Source of the DNA: Cristatella mucedo
Taxonomy: Eukaryota > Bryozoa > Phylactolaemata > Cristatellidae
Reading direction: 5' to 3'
Assembly (NCBI GenBank): GCA_009760855.2
Contig: WPIO01000008.1
Location: 10,994,501 to 11,058,500, forward strand
DNA: 64,000 bases
Both the position numbers and the translations under genes were made by a program. Under the pieces are notes generated by a model. That model saw only the letters and a list, made by a program, of their open reading frames with translations, had not been told where the DNA came from and ran no database searches. Positions 1 through 11,664 of the stretch are shown piece after piece. Position 1 is the stretch's first letter; each line of letters starts with the position of its first letter.

Positions 1-540
1 TACCAGTCATGCAACGGATTGACTTCGAGGTTTTGTCGCTCACTTTTAGGTCACTTCATTCTTTGGCTCTAGCCTATCTCTCAGATATACTCCCCCATCA
101 GGCCAAGCATCGTACCACCCGCTTTTCGGAATCCAACAGTCTACAAATACCCGTACAAACCTCAAATCCTTTGGAGACCGGGCATTTAGTTCGTATGCTC
201 CCAAAGCCTGGAGCTCTCTCCCGACCTGCGTCAGAACATCCCCTGACCTGACCACATTTAAAAAGAATTTAAAAACACACCTATTTAGGACAGCATTCAG
301 TGGTTCCCTGTGATTCGTCCTTGATGTGCTTATGCGTGCTGACACTATGCATGCTGCCACTAACCACATTTGCATGCTGACCCTGTGCATGTCACCCCTA
401 ACCATGTTATTCGTTTTGTTTGTTTATCAAGCATGATTTTTATCACCATTCAATTGCATTTCCCTTTGCAGCAAATGTAAAGCGCCTAGAAAGAGATTAA
501 GTTCTCTGAGGGCGCTTTATTAAGTGCATTATTATTAGCT
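1..540 (+). mobile_element. LINE-A 3' end (ORF tail, hairpin, ATT tail)
   Basis: The first 310 bases are the C-terminal end of the LINE-A ORF (frameshifted relative to the better copy at 12309-12977, for example [11 protein letters not shown]). A 3' untranslated part follows, with the conserved hairpin at 478-520 and a short ATTATTA tail. The copy enters from beyond the left edge of the window. Confidence 0.85.
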
Positions 541-542
541 AT

Positions 543-865
543 ATCTCGTACAAACCTCAAATCCTTTGGAGACCATGCCTTTAGTTCGTATGCTCCCAAA
601 GCCTGGAACTCACTCCCGACATGTGTCATGACATCTCTTGACCTGTCCACATTTGAAAAGAAACAAAAAACGCATCTATTTATGATAGCATTTAGTGGGC
701 TGACTTGATGCGTGTTACCCCTAACCGTCTTATTCTTGTTGTTGATTGAGTTTGCTACCACTAACCATTCGATCGTCTTTCCTTTCTAACAGTTATCAAG
801 CGCCTAGACAGAGACATTGAGTTCTTTGATGGCGCTTTATCAAATGTATTATTATCATTAGAGTA
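543..865 (+). mobile_element. Second, tandem LINE-A 3' fragment
   Basis: Begins at the sequence matching RTNLKSFGD of the LINE-A ORF and repeats the same order through the 3' hairpin (about 797-840) to ATTATTATCATTA. It lies in the same direction directly after the previous ATT tail, so one copy was inserted into or next to the tail of the other. Confidence 0.8.
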
Positions 866-1380
866 GTAAATGTGTGACACATCCGTTGATCGACCGGAAG
901 CCATAGCATCTCCTTCAGGAAAGGAGACATGTGGCTGAACCTGTGGGATTTGTTGACTAGCCTAGCAGCCATATTCATCACTATCTGAAGTGGCTTAATG
1001 GCTTTTTTCGGTAGCCAAGCTAAAACGGAATTGCAATAGCCCAGCCTAGACAGAACCAGGGAGCTAGTTCTGCCTATCAATCGCTGCAGCAAACTCCGAT
1101 GGTTTAAACGAAGATAACAGCCGGTTATCGTCAGCATAGAAGTGATAGCTGATCGCATGGGCCCGAATCACTTTGCCCAGAGGCTCGGTATGAAAGGAAA
1201 TGACAAAGGACCGAGAGCGGAGCCCTGTGGAGCTCCACAGGTGACTGGTCTGCTGGATGAGACTTGACCTTGACACGACACGGATAGAACACTCGGGGAC
1301 AAGTACGATTAGAACCATGTCATAACCCTTGTCTGTCAGACTGATCGTTGTTCTCAATCGTTCATGGAGGATGATTTCTT
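866..1380 (-). mobile_element. LINE-B reverse transcriptase remnant
   Basis: Minus-strand frames give, with frameshifts, TEPLGKVIRAHAISYHFYADDN (the YADD motif of reverse transcriptase), SSLVLSRLGYCNSVLAWLPKK, and MNMAARLVNKSHRFSH followed by LWLPVDQRM. These are adjacent blocks of the reverse-transcriptase palm and thumb in LINEs. Several stops and frame changes show it is dead. Confidence 0.8.
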
Positions 1381-1384
1381 AGTG

Positions 1385-2300
1385 TCTGAATGGCCACGAC
1401 AGGCCTAACTGTTTACGAACATTGTGACTATGCTTTCGATCGGTCGCCTGCTCTGGGAACTCACCGCAGTGGAATTTGGACTTGCTATAGTTCTTTTTGT
1501 CTATGCTGTCATGACAAGGGAGCAGTGCCAAGTAAAGGTTATAATTTCATCATGTCTCTTGACATGTCTAGCTTGATGTTTTTCCTGTATCCTTTCTACG
1601 ATCTGTGAATGAGCAGGATGTCGTTTTTTCAGGATCAGCATTGCTTAGTCCCTTCCATCTCGTCTGTATAGTGACTCTATGCTGTTGCCTTGCTTGCTGG
1701 CGCTCTAGGTCTGCTAACTTATCGTGCTCTGTGCTATTCGGTACTTCTGTTTACTGTCTTCTCGTCGTTTGCTTCGGTGCCGATCTAGCGTTTTTGCTTT
1801 CTATGCTTGCTTCGTGCTCAGGGTAGGTGGTCTTTTGGACTATTTGAACCCGGTAGTACCTTTTCTGTTTTTAGCTATTGCTTAATCCCCTTCATTGCCA
1901 GAGGTCTGAATCCACGTCAGTGTTTTGCTATTAAGTCAGCTGTTTATTGAGCATGAGCAGTGACACTGTTAGCCGATTGATTTGATGAAGGTGTGTGTGT
2001 GTGCAACTGACTAGTCGACCAGCCAATATGTCTTGGCTGTCGAGGACTTCCGTGCCCCTCGAGGTGCTGCCACGTGGCAGTATTGCAGGCAGTCAAAGGT
2101 TATATTTTAACTTCGAGCTAGTTACTTTTGCTCGAAATTTGTTGTCTAAAATGTGATGGACGCTTCACTTAATTTCAAAAAAGTCTCCCCTTGCCATATT
2201 CCACCATGTTCTTATGCCGTGCTCATTAGTCATCAAGCTGCACACTGGTGTGTGCTAATTGCTATGCAACGTTTTGTGCACCACCATCTTATATTATTTT
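1385..2300. other. No recognised gene; upstream of first visible PERK exon
   Basis: No exon resembling the PERK luminal domain was recognised. A short open stretch with a hydrophobic run (VEFGLAIVLFVYAVM, about 1465-1510) is present in a frame opened by ATG near 1429, but it lacks support as an exon. A TG-rich stretch occurs near 1992-2003. Confidence 0.4.
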
Positions 2301-2303
2301 TAG

Positions 2304-5300
2304 ATAACGGCTTCTACTATGAAGATGAAAGCACTGCTGCCGTGGTTCCACACTATTTGAATCTAGTTAAAAACAAGTCCCCTACTGCCAGAGATCGACA
2401 GCTGTTGGAACCGCTTGACGATGATGCCGAGGGAGACGAATCACTGACTGACTACTTGGGTGACATCACCTATATATATATCCAAGGCTCGCTTTGGCAT
2501 TACTGGTTGGTAATGGTCCCTTTTACGTGTGTCTTTTAGTTACGCATGTTAACTCGTTACTCTGAATTGTTATCCTTGGTAGCAGCCATAGAAATAGATA
2601 CACAGAGGAATTTGTGAGGTGGCTTCCTTGTTCAAATGATTGGTTCATGTTTTCCTGCTTTTCTGCTTATTTTGTTATGGGTTGTATGTGTGACCACACT
2701 TTCTGAAGCGGCACCCTGTTTAGTTACCCTGCAGGCATTCCAACGTTGTAAGCAAATATGTTCGTGTTAATGTTGCTGGTAACCTAGCAACCTGCTGATA
2801 GCCAAATAGCCACCTTGGGCAGTCTCTGGGCTGATATAGAAGACTGTGTTTCAGGGTAATTATTTTCTGCCTCCTTGGCTCCAGTTTTTAGTGTGTAGAC
2901 TTAATGAATTGAGCGTAGCCTGCTTACATCCTCCTCACGTGATGCGACCCTAAGTCTGCAGCGTAGTACTGCCATTAGTTCTTGTGTATGATGTATGTAC
3001 ATATGTAAATTTATATTCCAGGAAGGAGGTTCTTATCATCTGCATCGTCTTTGCTGTGGTTGTGAACATTGTTGCCTATAAGCTTCTCAAATGCCACAAA
3101 ATAATACGGGACAGGATCCGGGTATGTTGTTAGCCTGCTTTTATATGCTTATTTGTCTATCTTCTGTACAAGCAGCATTAGATAAAGCATGTATTTATTA
3201 TTGCTTTACTGTGGTTGGTTTTGAATGTTTTTCTCGGTAGAGCACCAAATGGAAGCCCCGTCGAACAATCTGTTTGTGCCAATCGTTGTTTTTAATTCAT
3301 CGCCTTCTCTTGTAAGTCGTTCGTCAGCACAACTGCTTTGCCCCTCAGAATGTGATTCACTGGAAGCCCCTCCAATATCATTCGCAATACCGCTCATCCT
3401 TTCATTGGAGCTGTTGAACCAGACACGGCTGCAGCATAGATGTGTCTCAATGCTGTGCTGCATCTATCACTCTTGATTCAGTAGCTTTATTACACCATGT
3501 AGGCATTTAAAATTACGAGTTCAACCCCAAAAATTGTTGTGCAGGTGACACAGTTGAGGCATGGCATTTGCTAGTCATCTAGAAACAAATGCCTTCCCTG
3601 TAGCAACTTCGTTCATTGCTATTGACACATGCCGTCTCCCAACTGAACTATCCTGTTGTGTTCTTCATTGCTAACTGAACGACTTGGAAGTCATTTGATC
3701 TAGCATGATCGCTGGTGTGCTTCTCTGCACCTGCCTGATCTACCGAAGTTTGGTATGTCCTAGGGTTATTGTAATAGCGAGCTTATCAGTATGGCAAGGG
3801 TATAGCATTGTTGATGCACTGCCAAATTGAGGAAGTCTTGCAGAATTATTCCGAGCAGATTTTGGCACCTGGGTGGTACACTTTTTTATTTTGATTCACG
3901 TCTGCATTCTCTGATAGAGCTGGAAATCTTTACTCCCGTTATTGTGATTGCATCCATTTTTGGCACCTCCACCTCAAGAGCAGACTCCAGCTGCCGATTT
4001 CTAGTGGAAGTTATACTGTGTGCCGTTATTCGAGGTTTCCAATATCGAATGCTGGTGGGAGTGCTGGGTTTCGGGTTATGTGTAATCTTTTTGCTGTGTT
4101 TTTTAAGCCTGAGTTTCAGCTGCATACTCTGGATAATGCTGCAGGCTTTTCAATAGAATTATGAGAGTTGGTGTCATTTCAGTACCGTTTGATATGGTAT
4201 TGCAATTCCCGTGGTCACGGTTGTACTCTGTGTCGTATGCATCCAACTGGGTGATCGAATTGTAGCAAATGGTCGTTTGATTTAACTTGTTCGCCCTCCA
4301 GCCGGTTCTTCTGTGTTTATCACCTCATTCCCATAAGTTACCTTATGAGTAAAAGGTTAAAGGAAGAAATATATAATTCATTTTATTTGTATACCACCCC
4401 AAGAGAACTGGATCTCTATTCACGAGCTTCACATAAGTCTCGGGATTCGAAGCCCGCAATCTCGACCAGACCTTGGGGACTCATTGGCTTAGGATGACAT
4501 TTCTTGCCAGGCAAGCTGGTTTGTCAAAGTATTGAATTCAAGGCCTGCAGATTAGTGCCGAACAGATGTGAGTGATAACGCAGTTGAGCTCGAGGACCAG
4601 CTGCTGCTATTGTTTGTTTGTACCCGACTTCCATCTAATAGTGCTTCTGCCTGATGCTAAAACAAAGCAGAATGTGTGAGTACTGATTAATCTGACTGAG
4701 TAAGCAGAATACTCCATGGGTCTCGGAAAAGAGTAAAGGTATACTGCATAATCACTCTAGAAGTGTGACTGTTTCTCACCCTACGGCCCACCACTGCTGT
4801 ATGCTAAGTGCTAACAATAGAGCCGTCATTTTGTTCTTCGTTTTACATAGGCTAATGAGATCTGCTGTGCCACTCGAGCTGCTTGAGTAGTGCATGCATG
4901 TGCCTGTGTATGCATGCATGCGTACAAGCAGTATGCTGTCAGCTGGTGATTTTGACAGCTTTTGCATCCCAAGCCCGTAAGTGATCGGTTAAACAAGATC
5001 AGCCACGGCATGGCCAAAGCAAGGTCTGTGTGTATTATTTGCATATATCTTTATGCGAAAATCTTGGCACCTCTGCAATCTCTTCGGAATCCTGATGTCC
5101 GTTTTTGTCACTGGCCATCAATCAACCGTCAAATCTACATGCAAAGATGGCTGGTTTCTGAAGTCGTGTACATTCAAAAACCCTTTTCAGCACCTACTTG
5201 CTCACAATTTGGCTCTCCTGCAACCGAGGCTAGGAAATCCAAACCATTTAGCGGATCCTTGTGATTCGACCTATGTGCCATTATGCATGCTGTGGTCGGT

Positions 5301-8300
5301 GTATGCTTGCATTCGGCTGGAGAATGCCGTGTACCTAGCGTGCATTGGACGTCGGAATTCCTCGGCAAAGCTTTTGCAGTCCAATATGCGCTGCTGTGGT
5401 TCAATATGCGCTGCTGTAGCGTTCTCGAACACTCCTTGTCACCATCGCTGTGTGCCCCATTGCAGTTGCTGAGCGGCAGGGAGGATGAGCAGCAACAGAT
5501 GCAGCCGATCGTGCCACAGTTGCAGCCAGCTTCGGCTGACTCAAGGGAACCGATTTTAAGTCACGTCTCTGAAAGCCGCCTAGTGGAATACACATCGAGG
5601 TACCATCGCTGAATGTCGTAGCTAGTTGCCACGCTGCTAAGCTCACCTTGACCTTTTTCCTAGATTCCGAGCTCGCCCTCACAATCAATCTCTCGTTGTA
5701 TAGGTACACAAGCGACTTTGAGCACATACAGTGCCTTGGGCGTGGAGGTTTTGGAGTGGTATTTGAAGCCAAAAATAGGATCGACGACTGCAGCTATGCA
5801 GTAAAAAGAATCTCTCTGCCTGACAGGTAGCTGCACGGGAACACTTTGTGGCCATGCAAAGGCGCATCGTGGCCGCTCAGCGCTGCCGCCCGAATGCATT
5901 GTCGTTTCTCACGGTCGAAGTAGCTGTGCGAAGCTTGCCATAACTCTGCCGCTCTGCCGCCACGGCCTTATAGCGTAGACGCCAAGGAGCGGGTGATGAG
6001 AGAGGTGAAGGCGCTTGCCAAGCTCGATCATCCAGGCATCGTTCGTTACTTCCAAGCCTGGTTTGAGACCCCGCCACACGACTGGCGCGATGACACCGGT
6101 ACCGACGACCTGCCACCGAGCACGTGTGCTGGGCTGAGCACGTAAGCCTATGCCTATCCAAGCGCCAACACCGTGTCGGCTTTGATTGTTGCCTAAGCTC
6201 TTACCGGATGTGCGATAGCCTTACCAATGCTAAGTGCGTTATTGCTGGCTGTGAATGTCTTTGTAGTGATGCAAGCGCTTCAGCTGTGAGTGCAGCAGGA
6301 GATGGCATGGCTTCTCACACTTCAACCGGACCATTTGTGCCACAGCTGCGACTTAGCTCGCCTGCCGATGCTTTCTTGTTGCATGACCTAGACGAGTCAA
6401 GCGTGCAGCTTCGAGCAGTGCAGCAGCCGGAATCAGAGGATTCTTTCTCCATTGTATTTGCTGCTGGCGACGGGAGCCCCACTCTAAACGATAAGTCAGA
6501 TTCCACCATTTCGTTCAGCACATACGCTGACAAAAGCGAGGCGAGCGCATCCAGTGGAACGAGCGAAGAGTCGGGCATAAGCGAGTGCAGACACGGGGTG
6601 AAAGATATGTGCTGCTCCGTCAGCGCTGCCTGTCACAACCCGGAGAGCTTTGCATCGCCGTCTTCCAGCAGAGTTGCGCACAACGGTGCAAAATCATTGG
6701 GGACCATCGGAAACCATTCCAAGTCGATGCCGAAGCATCAGGCACATTCTCGGCCCAGAAGGTTGCTCCTCTTCATCCAAATGCAGCTATGCAAGCGGGA
6801 GACATTAAAAGATTACCTTACTGCCAATACCTTGAATAGGGATCGCTCTGAAATGCTGGATATTTTCTATCAAATTACAAATGCCGTTGCATATATCCAT
6901 GAGCAAGGTCTCATACACAGGGATCTCAAGGTAGGTGTCGAGCACTGATCGCTGTCTGCAAATTCCCGGTGTTGGCAGCGCCACCGGAATAGCATGCTCT
7001 AATCTTTATTCAATTTACAGCCATCCAACATATTCTTTTTGGAAGCCGGTGTGGTGAAGGTTGGTGACTTTGGGCTGGTCACGCCCTCAACTGAATATGG
7101 AGAGGTTGAAAGCAGCAGTTCCTCTGAGCTCTCTTCAGCTGGCTCGGGCATCGGTAGCCCCGAATCACGCCGACACACGGACAACGTGGGCACGCAGCTT
7201 TACATGAGCCCTGAGCAGGTACGCTATCTTCTGCTCTTACAACGAAAGACAGCGGCTCTCTAGCAGCTGCATAAAGTTGCAGCAAGACTGCCAAACGGTT
7301 TTTTAATGGGGCTAGCGTACTGTGCAGCTTGTGCTGTTGAGCTTGTTTTTGTTTTTGCTTCGTGCTTTTCATAGCCCCTTTTCTGGTAAACTTGCAGGTG
7401 AAAGGGCTTCACTATAGCAGCAAGGTTGACATCTATGCCATGGGACTTGTGTTCTTCGAACTTATGTACCCGTTTTCCACTCAAATGGAGCGATCAAAAA
7501 GTATACAGGACGTGAAAAGGTTGACCCTGCCGAAACGCTTTTGCCAGGAGTTACCAGCAGAGGTAGGATCACGGCAGCTAGTGGACTTGTATTTTTTGTT
7601 GGATGCTTAATCTGCTGTTGTGAGTCAAGCTTAATAAAGTGCCATCGTCTTCAGGGATTTTAGCAATGAAGTCTCATACCGAGAACACTTTGCAGGTCAT
7701 GTCTCTTCGGCGTAATTTCACATCAACAAGTCATCAACAAGAGCCTGTTTCTTTACTTGCTAAACCTACCTTAATCTCTCTAACTTAAACTATTGTAGAC
7801 ATAATTCATAATAGTAAGAGTACGGTCACAAAAACAATAGTCATTAGCCATGTAGCACTAACAGACAAAACTTTGTCGTTGCTCCAGAAGCAATATCCGG
7901 AATCTCTTATTGCCTCGTGTTTTTTACCATAATGGGTTCCTTGATACTGCATCTTATCAGCTTCCTTTGGCTTCCTGTCTTATGAATAAGCCTGATTTAC
8001 TCCCAAGTATCTCTTCTGTGGTTGATTGGCTATGTTTAAGCGTGGACTGGAGCACATTATTTTGTAACTAGGTCACTACAATAGCCAAACGCTCGAGCGT
8101 AGAGGCCTGGCCGACATTGATCGGCCAGGCGGCTGCACATGAATTAAGGCCTGAGTTACTAATTATAATCAGTAAGTAACTCTGGCCTTGCTTTTAGAGC
8201 AGAGCTTCGGGGGCCATTTTCTGATAATAGACAAAATACTATGAAAGTGAGAAATTACACAAACACCGGCAGCATAAGTTCATAACTTGGCATAGAGCCT

Positions 8301-9825
8301 CTAACCGATCATCCTGAGATGGTGTAAATAGTCTGTAGTCCGACACTTTGCTATATAGAGCGTGCAAAAAAGTTTGTTTGATGATTTCGAGTCATTGCAT
8401 ATACTTGACCATGGTAATGCAACTGGTAGAGGATATACCAGTGATCTGTCCCTCATTAAAAAATCTCATTGACCGAGTCGTTTGGTTTGGATAGGTGTCC
8501 TGTTGCTGTTTCGCAATACCGTCACTGTGATATAAAAGTTGTGGTTCGAACAGTCTCGCACCTGCTCTTCTGTATCCCCAAATGTTAATGTATTCTGAAG
8601 GCCTTGCTCTTGGAAGCCTTTTTGTGTATAAGCTACTTCCCATATGCTTCCCTAGTAGCGAATTTGGAGCTTTGATTCACCAGTCCGTACAACTCGGCTA
8701 GTCAGACTACGTCCCGTGAGCAGTGTCTGTCTTATTGACATTGTGCATGCTACCACTAATCGTTTGATCGTGCTTCAATTACAGGATATGTAAAGTGTCT
8801 AGAGGGAGGAAGAGACAGAGAGAGAGAGAGACTAGAGAGAAAGTTCACTGAGGGTGATATACCCATGTATGATTATTTATTTTTGTATTATAATTTAGCT
8901 CATAGCAGATGGCTTATTTTTTGCATTTTAGAAAGCCGATGTCTATTTTGGACAATCATCGACATTTCACCTTGCTGACATAACCTCCACAGAATAGTAG
9001 CATGCACACTCTTTGGTAATCGCGAGCTCCCTTGCAGAGAATAAATGGTTGTAACCTGCCAAATGCTACCCCGAAATTTGTCCTTTTGTGAAAGCATAAT
9101 GTTCGCTTACTTTATCCATGTCTCAGCACTCAATTACTACTTCCGAATGGCTTAGTCGCCAAAGCAACTCACCGGCACATCTAGATAAGTAAACACAAGT
9201 TCTTTCCAATTCATTACTGGCACCACTTAGCCAGATGCCATAACTTTACAGAAAACCCACTTTTAAGTATATTGTTCCACTCCATGGCCGAGTTTACTAA
9301 TATAATAATTCTTCCCGAAGCTTTATATGAATGAAACTACTTTGTTTAGTAAAGATTGAAGATCTAGCAATCAGATCGGTGTACTGCTGTCGAGTTGGTC
9401 CTTGCAGGAGAAACCTTAAGTCGTCGGAGTTCCGTTTTTCTGTTGCTCGCTTAAACTTTTGACGTTCACGTCATTGTGAGTAAAAGTAAAGGTTAGCTGA
9501 TTGAACATTCATTTAATAGTAGCAGGAGAGCCTTAACGACTCTAGCTGCCATTTGCAGTATGCAATAAAGGATTGTCCGCTTTGGGACTCGAACCCACAA
9601 CCTGGGTCGAGAAGTGTGAGCGCCTTACCTATGGGTGCATGAGTGTCTGTTCTGTTCTTCCTGCTTCAGGGCAAGTTTATCAAATGGCTTCTGCAGCCTG
9701 ATCCAGAAAAACGGCCTGACATCCACGAGGTACTGCACAGTAAAATCCTTCGGGCTCACAACCGGGCTGCACCAGTTGAAGCTCGGCGACCAAGACAGAG
9801 GACACTCTCGCGGCCCGGAGACTGA
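2304..9825 (+). CDS. EIF2AK3: PERK / eIF2alpha kinase 3 (3' nine exons, partial at 5' end)
   Basis: Exons read as 2304-2505, 3022-3121, 5466-5599, 5704-5826, 5974-6141, 6267-6930, 7021-7218, 7398-7562 and 9670-9825 (TGA). All phases agree and give 635 codons plus a split first codon. The order is a luminal juxtamembrane stretch with NGFYY, then HYWKE leading into a hydrophobic transmembrane segment (exon 2), a cytosolic linker, and the kinase. Kinase landmarks are the glycine loop [13 protein letters not shown] (G-loop from 5738), AVKR lysine at 5804-5806, HRDLK ending at 6930, PSNIFF, DFG at 7066-7074 and [10 protein letters not shown] ending at 7218. A serine- and acid-rich insert (6267-6770) splits the N-lobe, as in PERK. 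TM plus this kinase type separates it from GCN2, PKR and HRI. Known role: phosphorylates eIF2alpha during ER stress. The luminal sensor is not found between 1 and 2300 and is probably upstream. A possible ATTAAA signal lies at 10314-10319. Confidence 0.93.
3122..5465 (+). other. PERK intron, mostly unique sequence
   Basis: Phase-0 intron between the transmembrane exon and the linker exon. It includes a possible degenerate SINE on the minus strand at 4415-4515 (GGGATTCGAAGCC near 4441 resembles an inverted box B). A 21-bp imperfect tandem copy lies at 5380-5420, just before the acceptor. Confidence 0.5.
8105..8130. repeat. Perfect 10-bp hairpin
   Basis: GCCTGGCCGA and its exact complement are separated by six bases (CATTGA). 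It sits inside the last PERK intron. No element or function is assigned. Confidence 0.7.
8745..8875 (+). mobile_element. Degenerate LINE-A 3' tail
   Basis: Contains the order seen in other tails: GTGCATGCTACCACTAA, ATCGTGCTTC, GGATATGTAAAGTGTCTAGA, then TTCACTGAGGGTGATAT. A short (GA)n expansion interrupts the hairpin. Confidence 0.6.
9484..9640 (-). mobile_element. tRNA-derived SINE (reverse)
   Basis: The inverted box B GGGACTCGAACCC (about 9584-9596) and the neighbouring block with 'acctgggtcg' match the tRNA-like head shared by other copies. The block ending in the 'agccttaacg' and 'gctga' motifs is the common SINE body and tail. Confidence 0.75.
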
Positions 9826-11664
9826 TATCTAGCACAAACCCCCTTCTTTTGCAAGTGCCACAGTTTGGCCGCCGGTGATTCATATGGTGCTTTCTATGCA
9901 CACACAGCCTGTCGTTGTCTCTCGATTTCCGCTTTATGAAGTGCAGGTACAGTACAAAGACAATGCATGGATCGTCTAGTTATCCACACTGTCTTGAGAC
10001 CTTTGGGTGGAGAGGCAGTGATGCATTAAAGTTGGCATCACAATGTAACGGCTGCCCCCTCTCTTCCAGTCAGGTAAACACTTACTCACTTCTTTACTGT
10101 TGGCATGATACGAGCAACGAGATGGGGGCTTCACTTCATATTAGTCCCACAGCATGTCTTTCGTTGGATGCATGGCACACGGTTGCTTCCTATGGCCATA
10201 AAGACAAAAACAATATGTGATCTCCTCGAGTGCCTTAGTCAACTGCCTGGGGCTTCGTGGCCACCGTCATACTCTGTCTCAAGGTGTTTGTACGTGAATA
10301 CATTGTAAATATTATTAAATACTTTATTTTGTACACCTGTTTTACAATCATTGCATCTGCACTATCTGTCAAAGCAACTGTCGCAGATCAGTCACACACG
10401 ATATCATGCTCTGCAATTACGATACGGAGTCCTAATCAGCAATCATATATGTGCTGCTTGCCTCTGCTAAGCATTAAAAGTGATGAGCCTTTTCGGCTAC
10501 AGCAGCTTTTGTGCTGAAGCACTGCAGCTTAGTAGTCATCGAACAGGCTCCACAGTCCGGGTACCCGATCCATAAAAGAAAAGCTTAGGAAATACGGTGC
10601 CCAACGGTCTAAACTACTTTGCTACAGGCCTGTCGGTTTCTGCGGAAGAATCTAATGAGTGGGTGCAAGAAAAAGTGCGACCGGGTCACTTTACGGATAA
10701 CCGAGTCATATTTACAAATGGCTGCCCTACAGATGCCAAACTGTGCCATTCCCGACCCCACATTTTGTAAGCCGAGTTCACTTGGCTCTCTAACATCTCT
10801 TGCTGCTAATCTTTTCCTTTTCATATAAACAGGTATCCTCCAATGCTGGCTTCTCTCACCTTCACTCGACGAATCTGCTATTTCTCTTGCAATCACCTTG
10901 TTGTACTCAAGCCTACTAGACTCTCATTTCTAAAGCTTGTACAGTGCCAACTCATGTTCATGACGATGGTTGTAGTGCTAGAAGCAGCAGCTCATAGCCA
11001 GCAGCAGCCGTCAAAGGCGTGAGCATCAGCTTAAATCGCTCAGCTGTCTGTGATAATGGTGTGCAAAAAATGCTCGAAAGAGCCCATTGCTACCACAGTG
11101 TTGCTTTGAACTCGTGCTTATACCATGCACACGAAAGCACGAAGCAAATATGCACAAACACACGCACACACCCTGGCCGTAGAGCCCTGGGTTTATGTAC
11201 ACACGCCTCACGACCCAGGTCGATGGTTTGAGTCCTGCAGCAGGCAACTCTTTAATACCCACTGCAAGCATGGGGGATGTGATACCAAGACTCTTTGGCA
11301 GCTAAGCAAATGCAGCCGTTAATCAGCCGACCCTTAACTTCACCTTACATACTCACACTCCCGTGACTGTCGCAGACACATGTAGGGTTTAGGCACGGCT
11401 ATTTGTTCGTACAGTCAATGCTTCGAGGGGGCAGAGCGCACCTTGAGCCTTTGGGGCTACTGATACACTTGATAATCTGACGATTTAACGGCTTTCAGAA
11501 GTTGTTCTTTGGACTAAGCAAACCTCTATTATGAAAAACAGATCTTTTGAGTGGGCTTAGTGTGTGCTCGCAAATGGTCTCGCAAAACATCTAGTCAGGG
11601 AGCACAGGCGCGATGAGTACACGAGAGCAAACAGATCAGCCCTGACACTGGCAGCAGTGGAGCT
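9826..11664. other. Intergenic region between convergent PERK and NUDT1
   Basis: Contains the PERK 3' UTR (ATTAAA candidate at 10314-10319), a SINE at 11170-11340 and otherwise unassigned sequence. A minus-strand open frame at 10609-10896 (95 codons) resembles no family I know and lacks splice or start support. Confidence 0.5.
11170..11340 (+). mobile_element. tRNA-derived SINE
   Basis: The head carries CACGACCCAGGTCGATGG and GGTTTGAGTCC (box B-like). It is followed by the body seen in other copies: a 'gcaggcaa' block, CACTGCAAGC, and an end with CAGCCGTTAATCAGCCGA. Confidence 0.75.

Larger units (their letters stand above)
7563..9669 (+). other. PERK last intron
   Basis: Phase-0 intron separating the kinase C-lobe from the last exon. 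It holds a perfect 10-bp inverted repeat at 8105-8114/8121-8130, a LINE-A-like tail at about 8745-8875 with an (AG)n run at 8816-8831, and a SINE at 9484-9640 that ends about 30 bases before the acceptor. Confidence 0.7.

Noticed and set aside
3225-3476. Extra PERK exon between the transmembrane exon and the linker exon
   Set aside because: A donor-like GTAAGT at 3313 exists, but direct joining of 3121 to 5466 already keeps phase and gives a linker of the usual PERK length.
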